From the NCBI RefSeq assembly GCF_020026915.1, contig NZ_JAINUY010000004.1, positions 1 to 64,000 of the forward strand: DNA of 64,000 nucleotides. The letters run 5' to 3'. The position numbers and the translations under genes are program-made. Positions 52,768-63,000 of the stretch are shown here, in pieces. Below the pieces are notes generated by a model, which worked only from the letters and a program-made list of their open reading frames with translations, did not search any database and was not told the DNA's origin. This DNA is from Flavobacterium potami (GTDB lineage Bacteria; Bacteroidota; Bacteroidia; Flavobacteriales; Flavobacteriaceae). Position 1 is the first letter of the stretch; each line of letters starts with the position of its first letter.

Positions 52768-53697
52768 TTGAAGCTCTTTCATTCTATAAACGATTTTCAG
52801 TCAACCAAGAAAACTATTTTAACTCTTGGTACTTTTGACGGTGTACATATTGGTCACAAAAAAATTCTGGAAAGAATTACCCAAAATACAGAAGAAGGAA
52901 AGTATGAAAGTTTGGTTCTTACCTTTTTTCCGCATCCGAGAATGGTTCTTCAGGAAAAATCGGAAATCAAATTATTGAATACCATCAATGAAAAAACAAA
53001 ATTATTGGAAGCAACAGGAATTGAAAATCTAGTTGTTCATCCGTTTAATGAAAGTTTTTCAAGATTGACTGCAGAAGAATTTGTTCACACTATTTTAGTC
53101 GATAAATTTCAAATTCAAAAAATCATAATTGGCCATGATCACCGTTTTGGACGTAATAGAACTGCCAATATTGATGACCTAATCGCTTTCGGAAAAGAAT
53201 ATGGTTTTGAAGTTGAACAAATTTCAGCGCAAGAAATCCAGGATGTTTCGGTAAGTTCAACCAAAATCAGAAAAGCTTTAAATGAAGGTAATATGGCTTT
53301 GGCAAACAAATATTTGGGATACGACTATTTCTTAAACGGAACTATTGTAAAGGGCAAACAATTAGGTAGAACAATTGGTTTTCCTACGGCAAATATTCAT
53401 ATCGAGGAAGATTACAAACTAATTCCAAAAGTTGGGGTTTACGTTGTTAAGGCAACTGTAAACGAAGAAACTGTTTTTGGAATGATGAATATTGGTTTTA
53501 ATCCGACTGTAAATGGCGAAAAACAAACCATCGAAGTGCATCTTTTTGATTTTGAAAAAGACATTTATGATCAAAATATTGAAGTTTCGTTGTTGCATTA
53601 TATTCGCGAAGAGCAAAAATTCAGTTCTGTTGATGCACTAAAAGAGCAGCTGAATCAAGACAGAACTGTTGCTTTGGATTTTGTAAATCTTCTTTAA
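52768..53697 (+). CDS. ribF: Bifunctional riboflavin kinase / FAD synthetase
   Basis: A 309-residue enzyme that makes FMN and FAD from riboflavin. The N-terminal nucleotidyl-transferase half has LTLGTFDGVHIGHKKIL (residues ~19-35), FFPHPRMVL and IIGHDHRFGRNRTAN. The C-terminal kinase half has GKQLGRTIGFPTANIHIEED, GMMNIGFNPTVNG and EVHLFDFEKDIYDQNIEVSL. The start is TTG at 52768 (LKLFHSIND); no ATG is available upstream and the -7 box lies just before. No FMN riboswitch is seen, as usual for ribF outside the riboflavin operon. Confidence 0.96.
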   Translation: MKLFHSINDFQSTKKTILTLGTFDGVHIGHKKILERITQNTEEGKYESLVLTFFPHPRMVLQEKSEIKLLNTINEKTKLLEATGIENLVVHPFNESFSRLTAEEFVHTILVDKFQIQKIIIGHDHRFGRNRTANIDDLIAFGKEYGFEVEQISAQEIQDVSVSSTKIRKALNEGNMALANKYLGYDYFLNGTIVKGKQLGRTIGFPTANIHIEEDYKLIPKVGVYVVKATVNEETVFGMMNIGFNPTVNGEKQTIEVHLFDFEKDIYDQNIEVSLLHYIREEQKFSSVDALKEQLNQDRTVALDFVNLL

Positions 53698-53812
53698 CAA
53701 TCTGTTACACAGTTTTTCACTGTTTTTAAATCATCGTAGTTATTTTTTTAGTAAATTTGATAGAACACTGTTCTTCAATTATTTACTATTAACTTCTTTA
53801 AAAATAACCACT

Positions 53813-54250
53813 ATGAAATTACCTAAAGAAATTACCAACGGTTTTCTGATTTTTCTCGGAATTGGCATTTATTTTTTATTGATGAATGTATTAGGTTTAG
53901 CAGATTTGTTTTATTTAAGAACACTCAATGTTTTCTTTATATTCTACGGAGTTAACAGAACAATGCAAATGAATCTTCATGAAGGAGAAACCAACTTTGT
54001 AACAAATGCCGTTTCTGCTATGACTACTTCTGTAGTTGGTGTATCGATGAGTGTATTTGGTTTATTGGTGTATAGTTATGCCCGAGGCGGAGACGCATAT
54101 GTAAAGTCACTATCTGAAGCATTTATGTTCGGAGGAAATCCTTCAGTACCAACTTATTGTATTTGTTTATTGTTTGAAGGACTGGCTTCTTCAGTGATTG
54201 TCACTTTAATGATGATGCTTTACTGGAATAACAAATATGCGGCCGATTAA
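53813..54250 (+). CDS. Four-helix inner-membrane protein, unknown function
   Basis: A 145-residue protein with four hydrophobic segments (about 9-30, 32-48, 65-88 and 118-138) and almost no soluble domain. It begins MKLPKEITNGFLIFLGIGIY and ends LYWNNKYAAD. I do not recognise the family. It lies 115 nt after ribF on the same strand, but the gap has no obvious terminator, so read-through is possible. A hairpin at 54358-54392 ends the transcript. The clean start, length and amphipathic pattern support a real gene. Confidence 0.75.
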   Translation: MKLPKEITNGFLIFLGIGIYFLLMNVLGLADLFYLRTLNVFFIFYGVNRTMQMNLHEGETNFVTNAVSAMTTSVVGVSMSVFGLLVYSYARGGDAYVKSLSEAFMFGGNPSVPTYCICLLFEGLASSVIVTLMMMLYWNNKYAAD

Positions 54251-54357
54251 TCTTTTCTATAATTTTTTTTAAACAAATTAATCATTACGAAACATTAAGG
54301 CTTCGATTCAATCAAAAATTTAGTCAAAAGAGTTAATCTATCTCGATAAACAATTTT

Positions 54358-54392
54358 AAATTGCTTGTAGCTCAATGTTATAAGCAATTTTT
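54358..54392 (+). terminator. Probable terminator after the membrane-protein gene
   Basis: AAATTGCTT (54358-54366) pairs with AAGCAATTT (54382-54390), with T-tract TTTTTTT after. It lies 13 nt before the next ATG, so it could also attenuate that gene. Confidence 0.6.
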
Positions 54393-54404
54393 TTATTTAA
54401 TAAA

Positions 54405-55271
54405 ATGAAATTAAAACAAATAGAAAGGGTAAAAAAAATCTCAAAATCTGATTTTATTTCCCAATATGTAAAAAAACAAATTCCTGTTGTTGTTGAAGAA
54501 TTAACCGAAGACTGGCCTGCTTACAACAAATGGAAATTATCTTATATGAAAGAAATCGCAGGCGAAACTGTTGTGCCTTTATACGACAATCGTCCTGTAA
54601 ATCATGAAGATGGATTTAATGAGGCACACACCAAAATGAAAATGAGTGAGTACATCGATCTTCTGGAAGAGAAACCTACCAATTATCGCATATTTCTTTA
54701 TAATTTGATGAAAGAGATTCCGTCCTTAAAAGATGATTTTCTCTGGCCGGATATTGGCCTAAAATTAGTAAAACAATTGCCAATGTTATTTTTTGGCGGC
54801 GAAAGCTCGAGAGTATTTATGCATTATGATATTGATTATTCTAATATTCTTCATTTTCATTTTCATGGAGAAAAACAATGTATGCTTTTTGCTCCCAATC
54901 AGTCAAAATACATGTACAAAGTACCTCATGCTTTAATATCGAGGGAAGATATCGATTTTGACAATCCGGATTATGAAAAATTTCCAGCGCTTAAAAACGC
55001 AGAAGGTTATATTACGAATCTTAAACATGGAGAAATGCTTTATATGCCTGAAGGATATTGGCATTATATGAAATATCTAACGCCTGGATTTTCTATGAGT
55101 TTAAGGTCTTTTCCAAAAAACATTGTCAACTTATCTAAAGCTGCCTATAATGTTTTCATAATGCGTCATTTCGATATTATGATGCGAAAAATTCAAGGTC
55201 AAAAATGGATTGATTATAAGAATGAAAAAGCCATACGGAATACAAATCAAAATCTCCAGCGAACATTCTAA
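54405..55271 (+). CDS. Cupin-like (JmjC-type) Fe(II)/2-oxoglutarate oxygenase
   Basis: A 288-residue cytoplasmic protein of the cupin_8/JmjC type. The N-terminal FISQYVKKQIPVVVEELTED is the typical beginning. The metal facial triad is His140 and Asp142 in RVFMHYDIDYSN and His220 in MPEGYWHYMKYL; the region NILHFHFHGEKQCMLFAPNQ matches the core strand. Related proteins hydroxylate protein side chains, as FIH does; ribosomal or outer-membrane targets are possible but cannot be inferred. The C-terminal 40 residues are basic and helical. It is alone, with a terminator on each side. Confidence 0.88.
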   Translation: MKLKQIERVKKISKSDFISQYVKKQIPVVVEELTEDWPAYNKWKLSYMKEIAGETVVPLYDNRPVNHEDGFNEAHTKMKMSEYIDLLEEKPTNYRIFLYNLMKEIPSLKDDFLWPDIGLKLVKQLPMLFFGGESSRVFMHYDIDYSNILHFHFHGEKQCMLFAPNQSKYMYKVPHALISREDIDFDNPDYEKFPALKNAEGYITNLKHGEMLYMPEGYWHYMKYLTPGFSMSLRSFPKNIVNLSKAAYNVFIMRHFDIMMRKIQGQKWIDYKNEKAIRNTNQNLQRTF

Positions 55272-55277
55272 AAAAAC

Positions 55278-55313
55278 AAAAAAGCGGTTGAGTTAGTCCT
55301 CAACCGCTTTTTT
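55278..55313. terminator. Bidirectional terminator
   Basis: AAAAAAGCGGTTGAG (55278-55292) pairs with CTCAACCGCTTTTTT (55299-55313), serving the convergent cupin and T9SS protein genes. Confidence 0.92.
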
Positions 55314-55323
55314 ATTTTACGAC

Positions 55324-58300
55324 TTAAAAGGCTACCTTTTTGGTTATCGTATATCCGTTGTCTAATGTTATTTTTATTAGTAAGATCTGATAGGCAGGTT
55401 GCAAATTTGTAATTAGAAATTCTTTATTATTAATATCCTTTTTATGATACAACAACTTGCCGCCAATATCATAAACAGAAGTTTCTTTTAGATTATTGCT
55501 TTCAGAAATTGACTCCAGTTTAATCTTTTTATCTTTTACAGAAACTAAAACATTTTCATCAAGGCTGGCGAAACTATCGGTGCCTAAAGTGTTGTCGGTA
55601 TAACGCAATACAAAACGCTCGCGAAAAACACCGCTTTGAGTTGTAAATGTATAGGCTCCCGTTCTAAGATTGTGTATCGTTTTGGTAACCTTATCCTGTA
55701 AATAAATTGCGTGATTACTCAAATTTCCATCTGAACGATCAATGGCAATAGTAAAATCTCCTGCAGTAGCAGATCTATAACCTAACGGAATGGTATCAGA
55801 TTCGACAAAAGGTAGTGCACGTCCTTGAATGATTAATTTTTTGTCTTCATTTATGCTATAAAAATCCAACAATGGGTTTGCATCCAATGTAATACCGTCA
55901 TAATTATCGTCCCAGAAATTAGTTGCGCCTTCTATATATCCCACTAATATTTGTTTATATGCTCCCTGTGTATTTGTCATATTAAGCCATACTCTATGTC
56001 TCTCGAGCTCTCCAATCGAAGATTTAAAAAACTGACTATTATAACCTGCAACTCTCATAGTGTTGGTAAAAACCGCTTTTTGTCCTGTTTTCGATTTTGC
56101 AATAAATCCTTGGCCGGCTGCAATATAACCCAATGGAGGATTCTGATTTCCGGGTGATGTTGCCCCATTACCTGTCATAGAACCAATGACTGTAGTTCCA
56201 GAAAGGTTATAGATTGCAAAATCATTATTTGTATAATAATAAACACCTTCTCCTGGCACTCTTTCGGTAGGAAGCGTATTATGTGTCCAAAAATACAAGG
56301 TCCCATAATAATTGGCTTGATTATCAAAAATAAATCGATCGGCATAAATAGCTGATGGATATGGATTACCTAATAAATTGGATTTTCCTGCTACAGCTGT
56401 CGGCCCTAAAATCGTTCCGTTGTTAGGCACCCCAATAAATTCTCCACCATAGATTTGAGTTGAAGTAGGATCGTAAGGTTGAGGCGCTCGAATACTATAA
56501 CCATTTCCTTTAACCATTTCTTCTGTTCCATTTAGAATACTTACCCACGCCAAGTTTGGATCATATCTATAGTATTTGTCTAATAATGTATTTGGAGAAA
56601 GGTCGTGCAATGTAAACGCAGGAACTCTGGTAACAGGAGATGACCAATAGGTTAAATCTAAACGACGTATAGGTGTAGAATTTCTTCTATAAGTAATATT
56701 TCCTGTATTTACAGCTTCTGAAACCTGAACTAAACTGGAATTATTTTCGAAAATGAAAACCCCGTTTCCTAATACTTTTACCTCATTAGTAACCGTAAGG
56801 GTATTAGTACCTTGCACAATTATTGATCCATTATTCTCAACCGTTAATCTATTCGCAAAAAAGGACCCATTGGTTCCAGAAATAACCGGACTGGTTGTCA
56901 TCGCAGGAATATCAACACAATCAGACGCTAGAGGAACTCCCGACGGAGTCCAGTTTGCCGGAGTAGCCCAATTAGCACTAACGCTACCATTCCAAGTTTT
57001 AACAATTAATGGATTTACAGTAACCAATACCGATGGAGATTGACAAAGTGTACTATTATTTCTCACTGAAACATTATATCCACCAGCTGTCAAACCTGTA
57101 AATATTCCTGTAGTATTACTAAAATTGGAACCATCAATACTATATGAAAAACCGGTTCCTGCCGCAGGTGAAGTAACAGTGATAATCCCTGAATTATCTG
57201 CACAACTTGGCTGCTGAGTAGCAGATGTTGTTGGTGCAACTGGCGAAGCAATTACACTTAACGAAACTGCCTGTGTACTAAAACATCCATTTGCGGATGT
57301 AATGGTCATCACTCCAGGATAAGTTCCAGCCGGAGTATTTGCCGGTACACTAATCGTATTAATATTTCCTGTTCCAGAAGCAAAAGCAAATGGAGTTGTA
57401 TTCTGATCTGTCAATGTGGCCCAATCAATCGAATAACTTGTTGGTGTATTTGTTGTGGCACTATATGCTAAAGAAGTGGTCTGCACTAGTGTACTCGAAC
57501 AAACTGCTGTTACTGTACCAGAAGTCGTAATTGTTGGAGTCGCCCTAACAACCAAAGAAACTGCTTGCGTGGATAAACAACCATTTGCATTTCTAATTGT
57601 CATTACACCAGGATAAGTTCCTGCTGGAGTATTGGCGGGCACAATGATTGTATTAATATTGCCACCACCAGAAGAAAAAGTAAATGGTGTAGTATTCTGA
57701 GCAGCCAATGTGGTCCAGGCAATCGAATAACTTATAGGTGAATTTGTGGTAGCAGTGTATGCTAAAGAAGCAGTTGCTGTGTTTTGACAAACAGTTAAAT
57801 TTCCAGTAGTTGTAATTGTTGGAAGCGGATTGACTGTAATAGTAAAAGTATTACCGGTAGAAGAACAGTTATTCGCATTTTTCACTACAAGCGTTCCCGT
57901 GTAAGTTCCCGCCAATGTACCTGCTGGAACTGGTATCGTAATCGAACCGCCCGTTAAAGTTGCATTTGAAACTGGCGCAAAAGTATTCGTTGGGTTTCCT
58001 GCAGACCAAGTTATACTATAGGCATTGGGTGCATTAGTTGGCGAACTATAAGTCAAAGTTGCATTTTGTACTGCCGAATTAAAACAGACCGAAGCATTGC
58101 TAACCGCAATTGTTGGCAATTCATTTACAACTACATTAAAATTAGCTGAAGTAGATACACATTCTCCCGCATTTTTCACGATAATTGTCCCAACATAAGT
58201 TCCTGCCGCAGTCCCCGCTGGAACAGCAATAGAAATCGGACTAGCTGGCAAAGGTGCATTATTCACCGCAGCAAAAGTATTCGTCGGTGATGTAGCCCAT

Positions 58301-59535
58301 GTAATACTATAGGTTGTTGGAGCATTTGTTGCCGTATAATTTAATGCCGTAGACTGTGCACTCGCACTTCTACAAACTGCAGCTACAGACCCTAATGTTA
58401 TTGTAGGAGGTAAAGCACTAACACCAATTGTAAAAGTATTTCCTGGACCTGAAATTGCACTTGTACAGTCCTGAGAAGCTATATTCGTTACTGTAATTGT
58501 ACTGCTACCTGCAGCAGTTAATCCAGTTGCTGTAAAAGTACCTTTTCCGCTTCCATCGTTGATAACCATTGTTGCTGTCGAGGCAGGTCCTGAAGGAAGA
58601 CTTTTAGTATAAGTTACAACATAACTACCGTTTGGTAAAGTCGTAGGTGTACCTGTCAATTCAACCAAAGAGGTAGTTCCATTTGCCAAACAAACATTGG
58701 CAGCTTTCATAGTGGTAAAACTATAGGTTTTACAAGTATATGAAAGGGTCATATGACCAGCAGCACCGGCACCTCCATTCATTCCATTTCCCGAACTGAC
58801 AGCACCGCCACCGCCACCGCCATAAGTAGCTCCTGGATTTCCAGTGAAACTTGCCAATATTAATGTGTTAATTACAGCTCCACCAGCACCTCCACCTCCA
58901 GCTGTATTACCTGCGGCACCACCACCACCAGATGCAAGGCCTAAACTTACTGCAAAAGTACCTCCTGCTGTTCCGCTGACACCATTTGCCGTTGTTTGAT
59001 TTCCTACAGCAAGAGGAGCAAGAACTCCTCCTCCTGATCCACCATTGGGTGGATTACCATTTCCACCAATACCTCCGACACCTCCGGGGGCATAAAAAGA
59101 AGAATTAAATCCGGTTATAAAAGATGCACCTCCATTCGCACCATCACCAGTGCCTATTGCTGTTGTTCCTCCTACGTTGATAGTTAAAACCTGAGATGGC
59201 TGAACAGTAATTGTTCCTTTTGCGTAGGCACCACCACCACCACCACCACCGCTTCGACCAGATAAAAATGCAGCACTGGCACCACCACCTGAACCACCAG
59301 CTCCCCATCCTTCGACGGTTATGCTTGTTAGTCCAGCAGGAACAGTTAAGCTACCATTGGATGGAAACTGACGAACTATATTTTGTGCTGTTAAAGGATT
59401 GCAGAAGAAGGATACAAACAAAATCAGAAGCAACCTTAATTTGAAAAGTATGTCAATTTTTTTTTGCTTTTCAATAATTCTTTCGAAAGACAAAAACTTT
59501 TGAAGATTAAACTGTATAAGTAATTTTTTTTTCAT
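55324..59535 (-). CDS. Large T9SS protein: Gly-rich domain, Ig-like repeats, sorting domain
   Basis: A ~1400-residue secreted protein. I use the ATG at 59535 (MKKKLLIQFNLQKF); one at 59562 is also possible. A long basic N-region precedes the hydrophobic core (LFKLRLLLILFVSFFCNPLT). Residues ~70-255 are very Gly-rich (GGGGGGGAYAKGTITV, GSGGGVLAPL). Four Ig-like repeats of ~85 residues follow (each PAGTxAGTYxGTxxxxNAxxC), then a SprB-like unit. A ~450-residue region (YWSSPVTRVPAFTL, LLGNPYPSAIYADRF) is shared with the next gene's product. The end (SVYDIGGKLLYHKKDI, ITLDNGYTITKKVAF) is a type A sorting domain. Likely a surface matrix or adhesion protein. Confidence 0.88.
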   Translation of the reverse strand: MKKKLLIQFNLQKFLSFERIIEKQKKIDILFKLRLLLILFVSFFCNPLTAQNIVRQFPSNGSLTVPAGLTSITVEGWGAGGSGGGASAAFLSGRSGGGGGGGAYAKGTITVQPSQVLTINVGGTTAIGTGDGANGGASFITGFNSSFYAPGGVGGIGGNGNPPNGGSGGGVLAPLAVGNQTTANGVSGTAGGTFAVSLGLASGGGGAAGNTAGGGGAGGAVINTLILASFTGNPGATYGGGGGGAVSSGNGMNGGAGAAGHMTLSYTCKTYSFTTMKAANVCLANGTTSLVELTGTPTTLPNGSYVVTYTKSLPSGPASTATMVINDGSGKGTFTATGLTAAGSSTITVTNIASQDCTSAISGPGNTFTIGVSALPPTITLGSVAAVCRSASAQSTALNYTATNAPTTYSITWATSPTNTFAAVNNAPLPASPISIAVPAGTAAGTYVGTIIVKNAGECVSTSANFNVVVNELPTIAVSNASVCFNSAVQNATLTYSSPTNAPNAYSITWSAGNPTNTFAPVSNATLTGGSITIPVPAGTLAGTYTGTLVVKNANNCSSTGNTFTITVNPLPTITTTGNLTVCQNTATASLAYTATTNSPISYSIAWTTLAAQNTTPFTFSSGGGNINTIIVPANTPAGTYPGVMTIRNANGCLSTQAVSLVVRATPTITTSGTVTAVCSSTLVQTTSLAYSATTNTPTSYSIDWATLTDQNTTPFAFASGTGNINTISVPANTPAGTYPGVMTITSANGCFSTQAVSLSVIASPVAPTTSATQQPSCADNSGIITVTSPAAGTGFSYSIDGSNFSNTTGIFTGLTAGGYNVSVRNNSTLCQSPSVLVTVNPLIVKTWNGSVSANWATPANWTPSGVPLASDCVDIPAMTTSPVISGTNGSFFANRLTVENNGSIIVQGTNTLTVTNEVKVLGNGVFIFENNSSLVQVSEAVNTGNITYRRNSTPIRRLDLTYWSSPVTRVPAFTLHDLSPNTLLDKYYRYDPNLAWVSILNGTEEMVKGNGYSIRAPQPYDPTSTQIYGGEFIGVPNNGTILGPTAVAGKSNLLGNPYPSAIYADRFIFDNQANYYGTLYFWTHNTLPTERVPGEGVYYYTNNDFAIYNLSGTTVIGSMTGNGATSPGNQNPPLGYIAAGQGFIAKSKTGQKAVFTNTMRVAGYNSQFFKSSIGELERHRVWLNMTNTQGAYKQILVGYIEGATNFWDDNYDGITLDANPLLDFYSINEDKKLIIQGRALPFVESDTIPLGYRSATAGDFTIAIDRSDGNLSNHAIYLQDKVTKTIHNLRTGAYTFTTQSGVFRERFVLRYTDNTLGTDSFASLDENVLVSVKDKKIKLESISESNNLKETSVYDIGGKLLYHKKDINNKEFLITNLQPAYQILLIKITLDNGYTITKKVAF

Positions 59536-59765
59536 CTTGTGGTATTTTAATAATTGAAACATAAATTCAAACTCAATACAAGATCAATTGAAAAATCAGG
59601 AAAATTTAAATACCAAATAGTCTGAATGATAAATGTTATGCCAATTTATCATTGAGAACTATTTCCAGAATTTTGAATATTGCAATTTTCCAATCAACTT
59701 TTAGGCAGATAAAAATGATTTAGGCGTGATAAAAAAAATATAAAAAAGGCTTAACAAAAAAGCAC

Positions 59766-59799
59766 TTTAGTCGATTTAAAATGCATTTTGTCGACTAAA
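59766..59799. promoter_or_regulatory. TTTAGTCGA palindrome upstream of the Gly-rich T9SS gene
   Basis: TTTAGTCGA (59766-59774) and TCGACTAAA (59791-59799) form a perfect 9-bp inverted repeat with a 16-nt AT-rich spacer, ~230 bp before the gene start. There is no T-tract, so it is operator-like rather than a terminator. The rest of this ~480-bp gap is AT-rich and empty except for the terminator at 59960-60000. Confidence 0.35.
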
Positions 59800-59959
59800 T
59801 ACTACAACAAGGTACGATTTTATTTACATTGAAATTGTAATTGTAGTATTAAACTTTAAATTTTAACACCTAAATTGAGGAATTTATAAAAAATAGGAAA
59901 AAACTGTTAATTTTGATTTTAAACACATTTAAAATACTGATTATCAAAATTGTAAAATA

Positions 59960-60000
59960 AAAAAAGCCTTTTACTTATGAAAAATGTAAAAGGCTTTTTT
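59960..60000. terminator. Terminator of the delta-60 repeat gene
   Basis: AAAAAAGCCTTTTAC (59960-59974) pairs with GTAAAAGGCTTTTTT (59986-60000). The A and T runs make it usable on both strands, chiefly for the minus-strand gene ending at 60019. Confidence 0.9.
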
Positions 60001-60018
60001 AATTGGTACAAATCTATC

Positions 60019-63000
60019 TTAAAAGAGTATTTTCTTTGAAATTATGCTTCCGTTTTCTAAAAGCACTTTGACAAATAAAACTTGACGTACAAATAATTTT
60101 TGAACTGTTAATTTTCTTTCTTCGATCTTATCTTTTCTGTACAATTTCTTACCAGAAACATCATATACAATCACTTCTTTTAAATTTTCATTTGATGATT
60201 CTATGACAATTATTTGATTATTAACCGACACAAAAATCTCGTCCGGTTTTTTCTCAATATCATTTGTATGGAGCTGTTTATCATCAAAAATAATTAGAAA
60301 TCGATTGTTAAAAGTTCCTGCTTCAGACTCAAACTCATATGCTTTTTCGCTAAGATTATGGATTCTATTTAAAGTCTTATCGACCAAAAAAATGTGCTTT
60401 TGATCAAAAAATTGATCTTGCTGCTCTTTTTCTAATTTAAAAATACCTTTGTTGGCTGTTTTATACCCTAAAACAATCGAATCACTTTCTACAAATGGCA
60501 ATGCTTTTCCTTGAATTACGAGTTTTTTATTTTCCAAAAAGCTATAAAAATCAAACATCGGATTTGAGGATAAAGATTCTGCATCATAATTAAAATCCAA
60601 ATCATTGGAAGCACCATCAATGTAACCAACCAGAATTTGTTTAAAGTTTCCTTCCTGAGTTTTTAAATTGAGCCAAAAACGATATTTTTCTATTTCGTTT
60701 ATGGTTTTCAGGTCTTTCGCAGGTTTAAAAAAGGAACTATTGTTGCTTGAAATTCTCATTGCGTTGTTAAATTCTAAAGAACCAATTTCATTTGATTTCA
60801 AAAAGAATCCCTGACCCGAAGCAATTGTTCCATCTGGAATGACATTATTAACTCCAAAACTAGAAGCCTTACTTGTTCCAACTCCACCCAAAAGATTGTA
60901 AGTTGCAAAATCATCATTTGTATATTGATTACTTGTCAGTGGAGTGTTGTGTGTCCAAAAATATATTGCTCCTTTTATTTTGGTCAAGTTCTGCTTTAAG
61001 AAAGCATCTGCGCTCATGGCGGAAGGATACGGATTACCGACCAAATAGCAACGATTAGCAAACTCAACATCAACATAAAATTTTCCATTATTCGGAATTC
61101 CTTTAAAAATCCCTTCAAATACAGTTCTTTCGGTTATTGAAAAATTTTGTGGAGCTCTAATACTATACCCGTGGCCAGGCTTCATTATCATCGAGCCCCT
61201 TAAATCTGAGACCCAACCGGAAACAGGGTTGTACCAATAAAATTTATCCAGCAAAGTCTCAGGAGAAAAATCAATCATTTTTTGATTGTCGACGGGAGAA
61301 GACCAATATGTCAAATCATATCTAAGCAGAGGATTTGTCTTTCTTTTTAGATTGATAATTCCCGTATTGATTATCTCATCATCGTTCTGATAAAGACTCG
61401 CGGCATTTTCAAGCACCAAGGTACCGAAACCGGTATAGGCAAACTCAATGGAAAGTGTATTGTTTTCTAGTAACGTAACTATTTTATCCTTTTCTATATG
61501 GCATCCGCATATTGAGGTTGTGGTAAGATTTGGATAATTTTCATTAAAAAAAACATCTTTACCCACAGATGGAAAACCGTTTGACCATGAAATTCCGTTC
61601 CAGATGGTGGTATTTACACAAAGTTTCAAACGAGCAATTCTGTGCTTTGAAATTCCTGAAACTGAATTAAAATTACCTCCAATTAACAAGCGATAATCTT
61701 CGGTAAAATTCATTGAAAAAAGAGTATTATTTAAAGGTGCTGAAAACGAATTATCATAAGAGCCCGATGGCAATAATCGAATTAATCTTAAAGCTGTTAC
61801 ATCTTTATAAGTTCCAGAAAACGTTCCTCCGACCAAGATTCTGTCATCTGGCTGTATCAAAATAGTTCTAACATCTCCTTTGTTGAAAGCAATTCCTGAA
61901 TCAAAAGTATTGTCTAGACTTCCATCATTGTTTAAACGAAGTATTCTCTTTTGCGAACTTCCATCGAAAGTTAAAAATGATCCTCCAACTATAATCTTTT
62001 GATTCGTTTGTAAAGCGATCGTATACACATTTTTATCAAAACCGGCTTTGATATTAAAATTAGAATCGATAGTTCCATCCGAATTTAAACGAACCAAACC
62101 TGCAAAAGGCAATCCGTTAAAAGTTTTAAAATGACCACCAACCAAAATCTTTCCATCTAGTTGCAACACTACACTTTCGATGATATTATCTGCACCTGAA
62201 CCAATATTAAAATCCGAATCTTTTGTACCATCAGGAAGTAATCTCACTATTCTGTTTGTATTAACTGTAGATCCGTTGTATTTTGTAAATGCACCAGCAG
62301 CAATTATTTTAAAATCAGATTGAACTGCTATTGTATATACCTGACCATTAAACCCTTCTCCACTAACAAAAGAGTCGTCAATGGATCCATTTTGCAAAAT
62401 CCGGACAATTCTATTATTTAAAACATCATTATATTTTGTAAAATTACCTCCCACAATTATTTTCTGATCGGTCTGTAGAACAGTCGTTTTGACCAGGTTG
62501 TTTGCCCCAGACATTCCTTCATTAAAAGAAGTATCTATGGAACCGTTTTCTAAAAGACAAACAATTTTTGAAACCGCAACGCCATTAAACTTTTTAAAAT
62601 TTCCGCCAACAATAATTTTTTTATTTGGAAGTGGTAAAATATTCAAAACAGAACTATCAAATCCGATTCCTGAAGACAAATATTCAATATCATGTTCTCC
62701 CTCATTACTAATCTTAACCAATCTCCCTTGATTTTGTCCGTTAAAAACAGAAAAGGAACCTCCGGCGAACCATGAACCTTCATCATCAAATTCGAGCGCT
62801 AAAATGGAAGCTGAGGCGGGTCCTGAACCAATATCAAAATCCGGTTTCGCTTTTCCGTCAGGGTTGAGAAAAACCAATCTGGTAACTGGTGTAGTATCAT
62901 AATAACCAGTAAAAGAACCTCCAATCATTATTTCATCATTTTGGTTGATTTTAATTACTTCAACTCCTCCTTTGCCAAAACCCGTCCCGGATATAAAACT

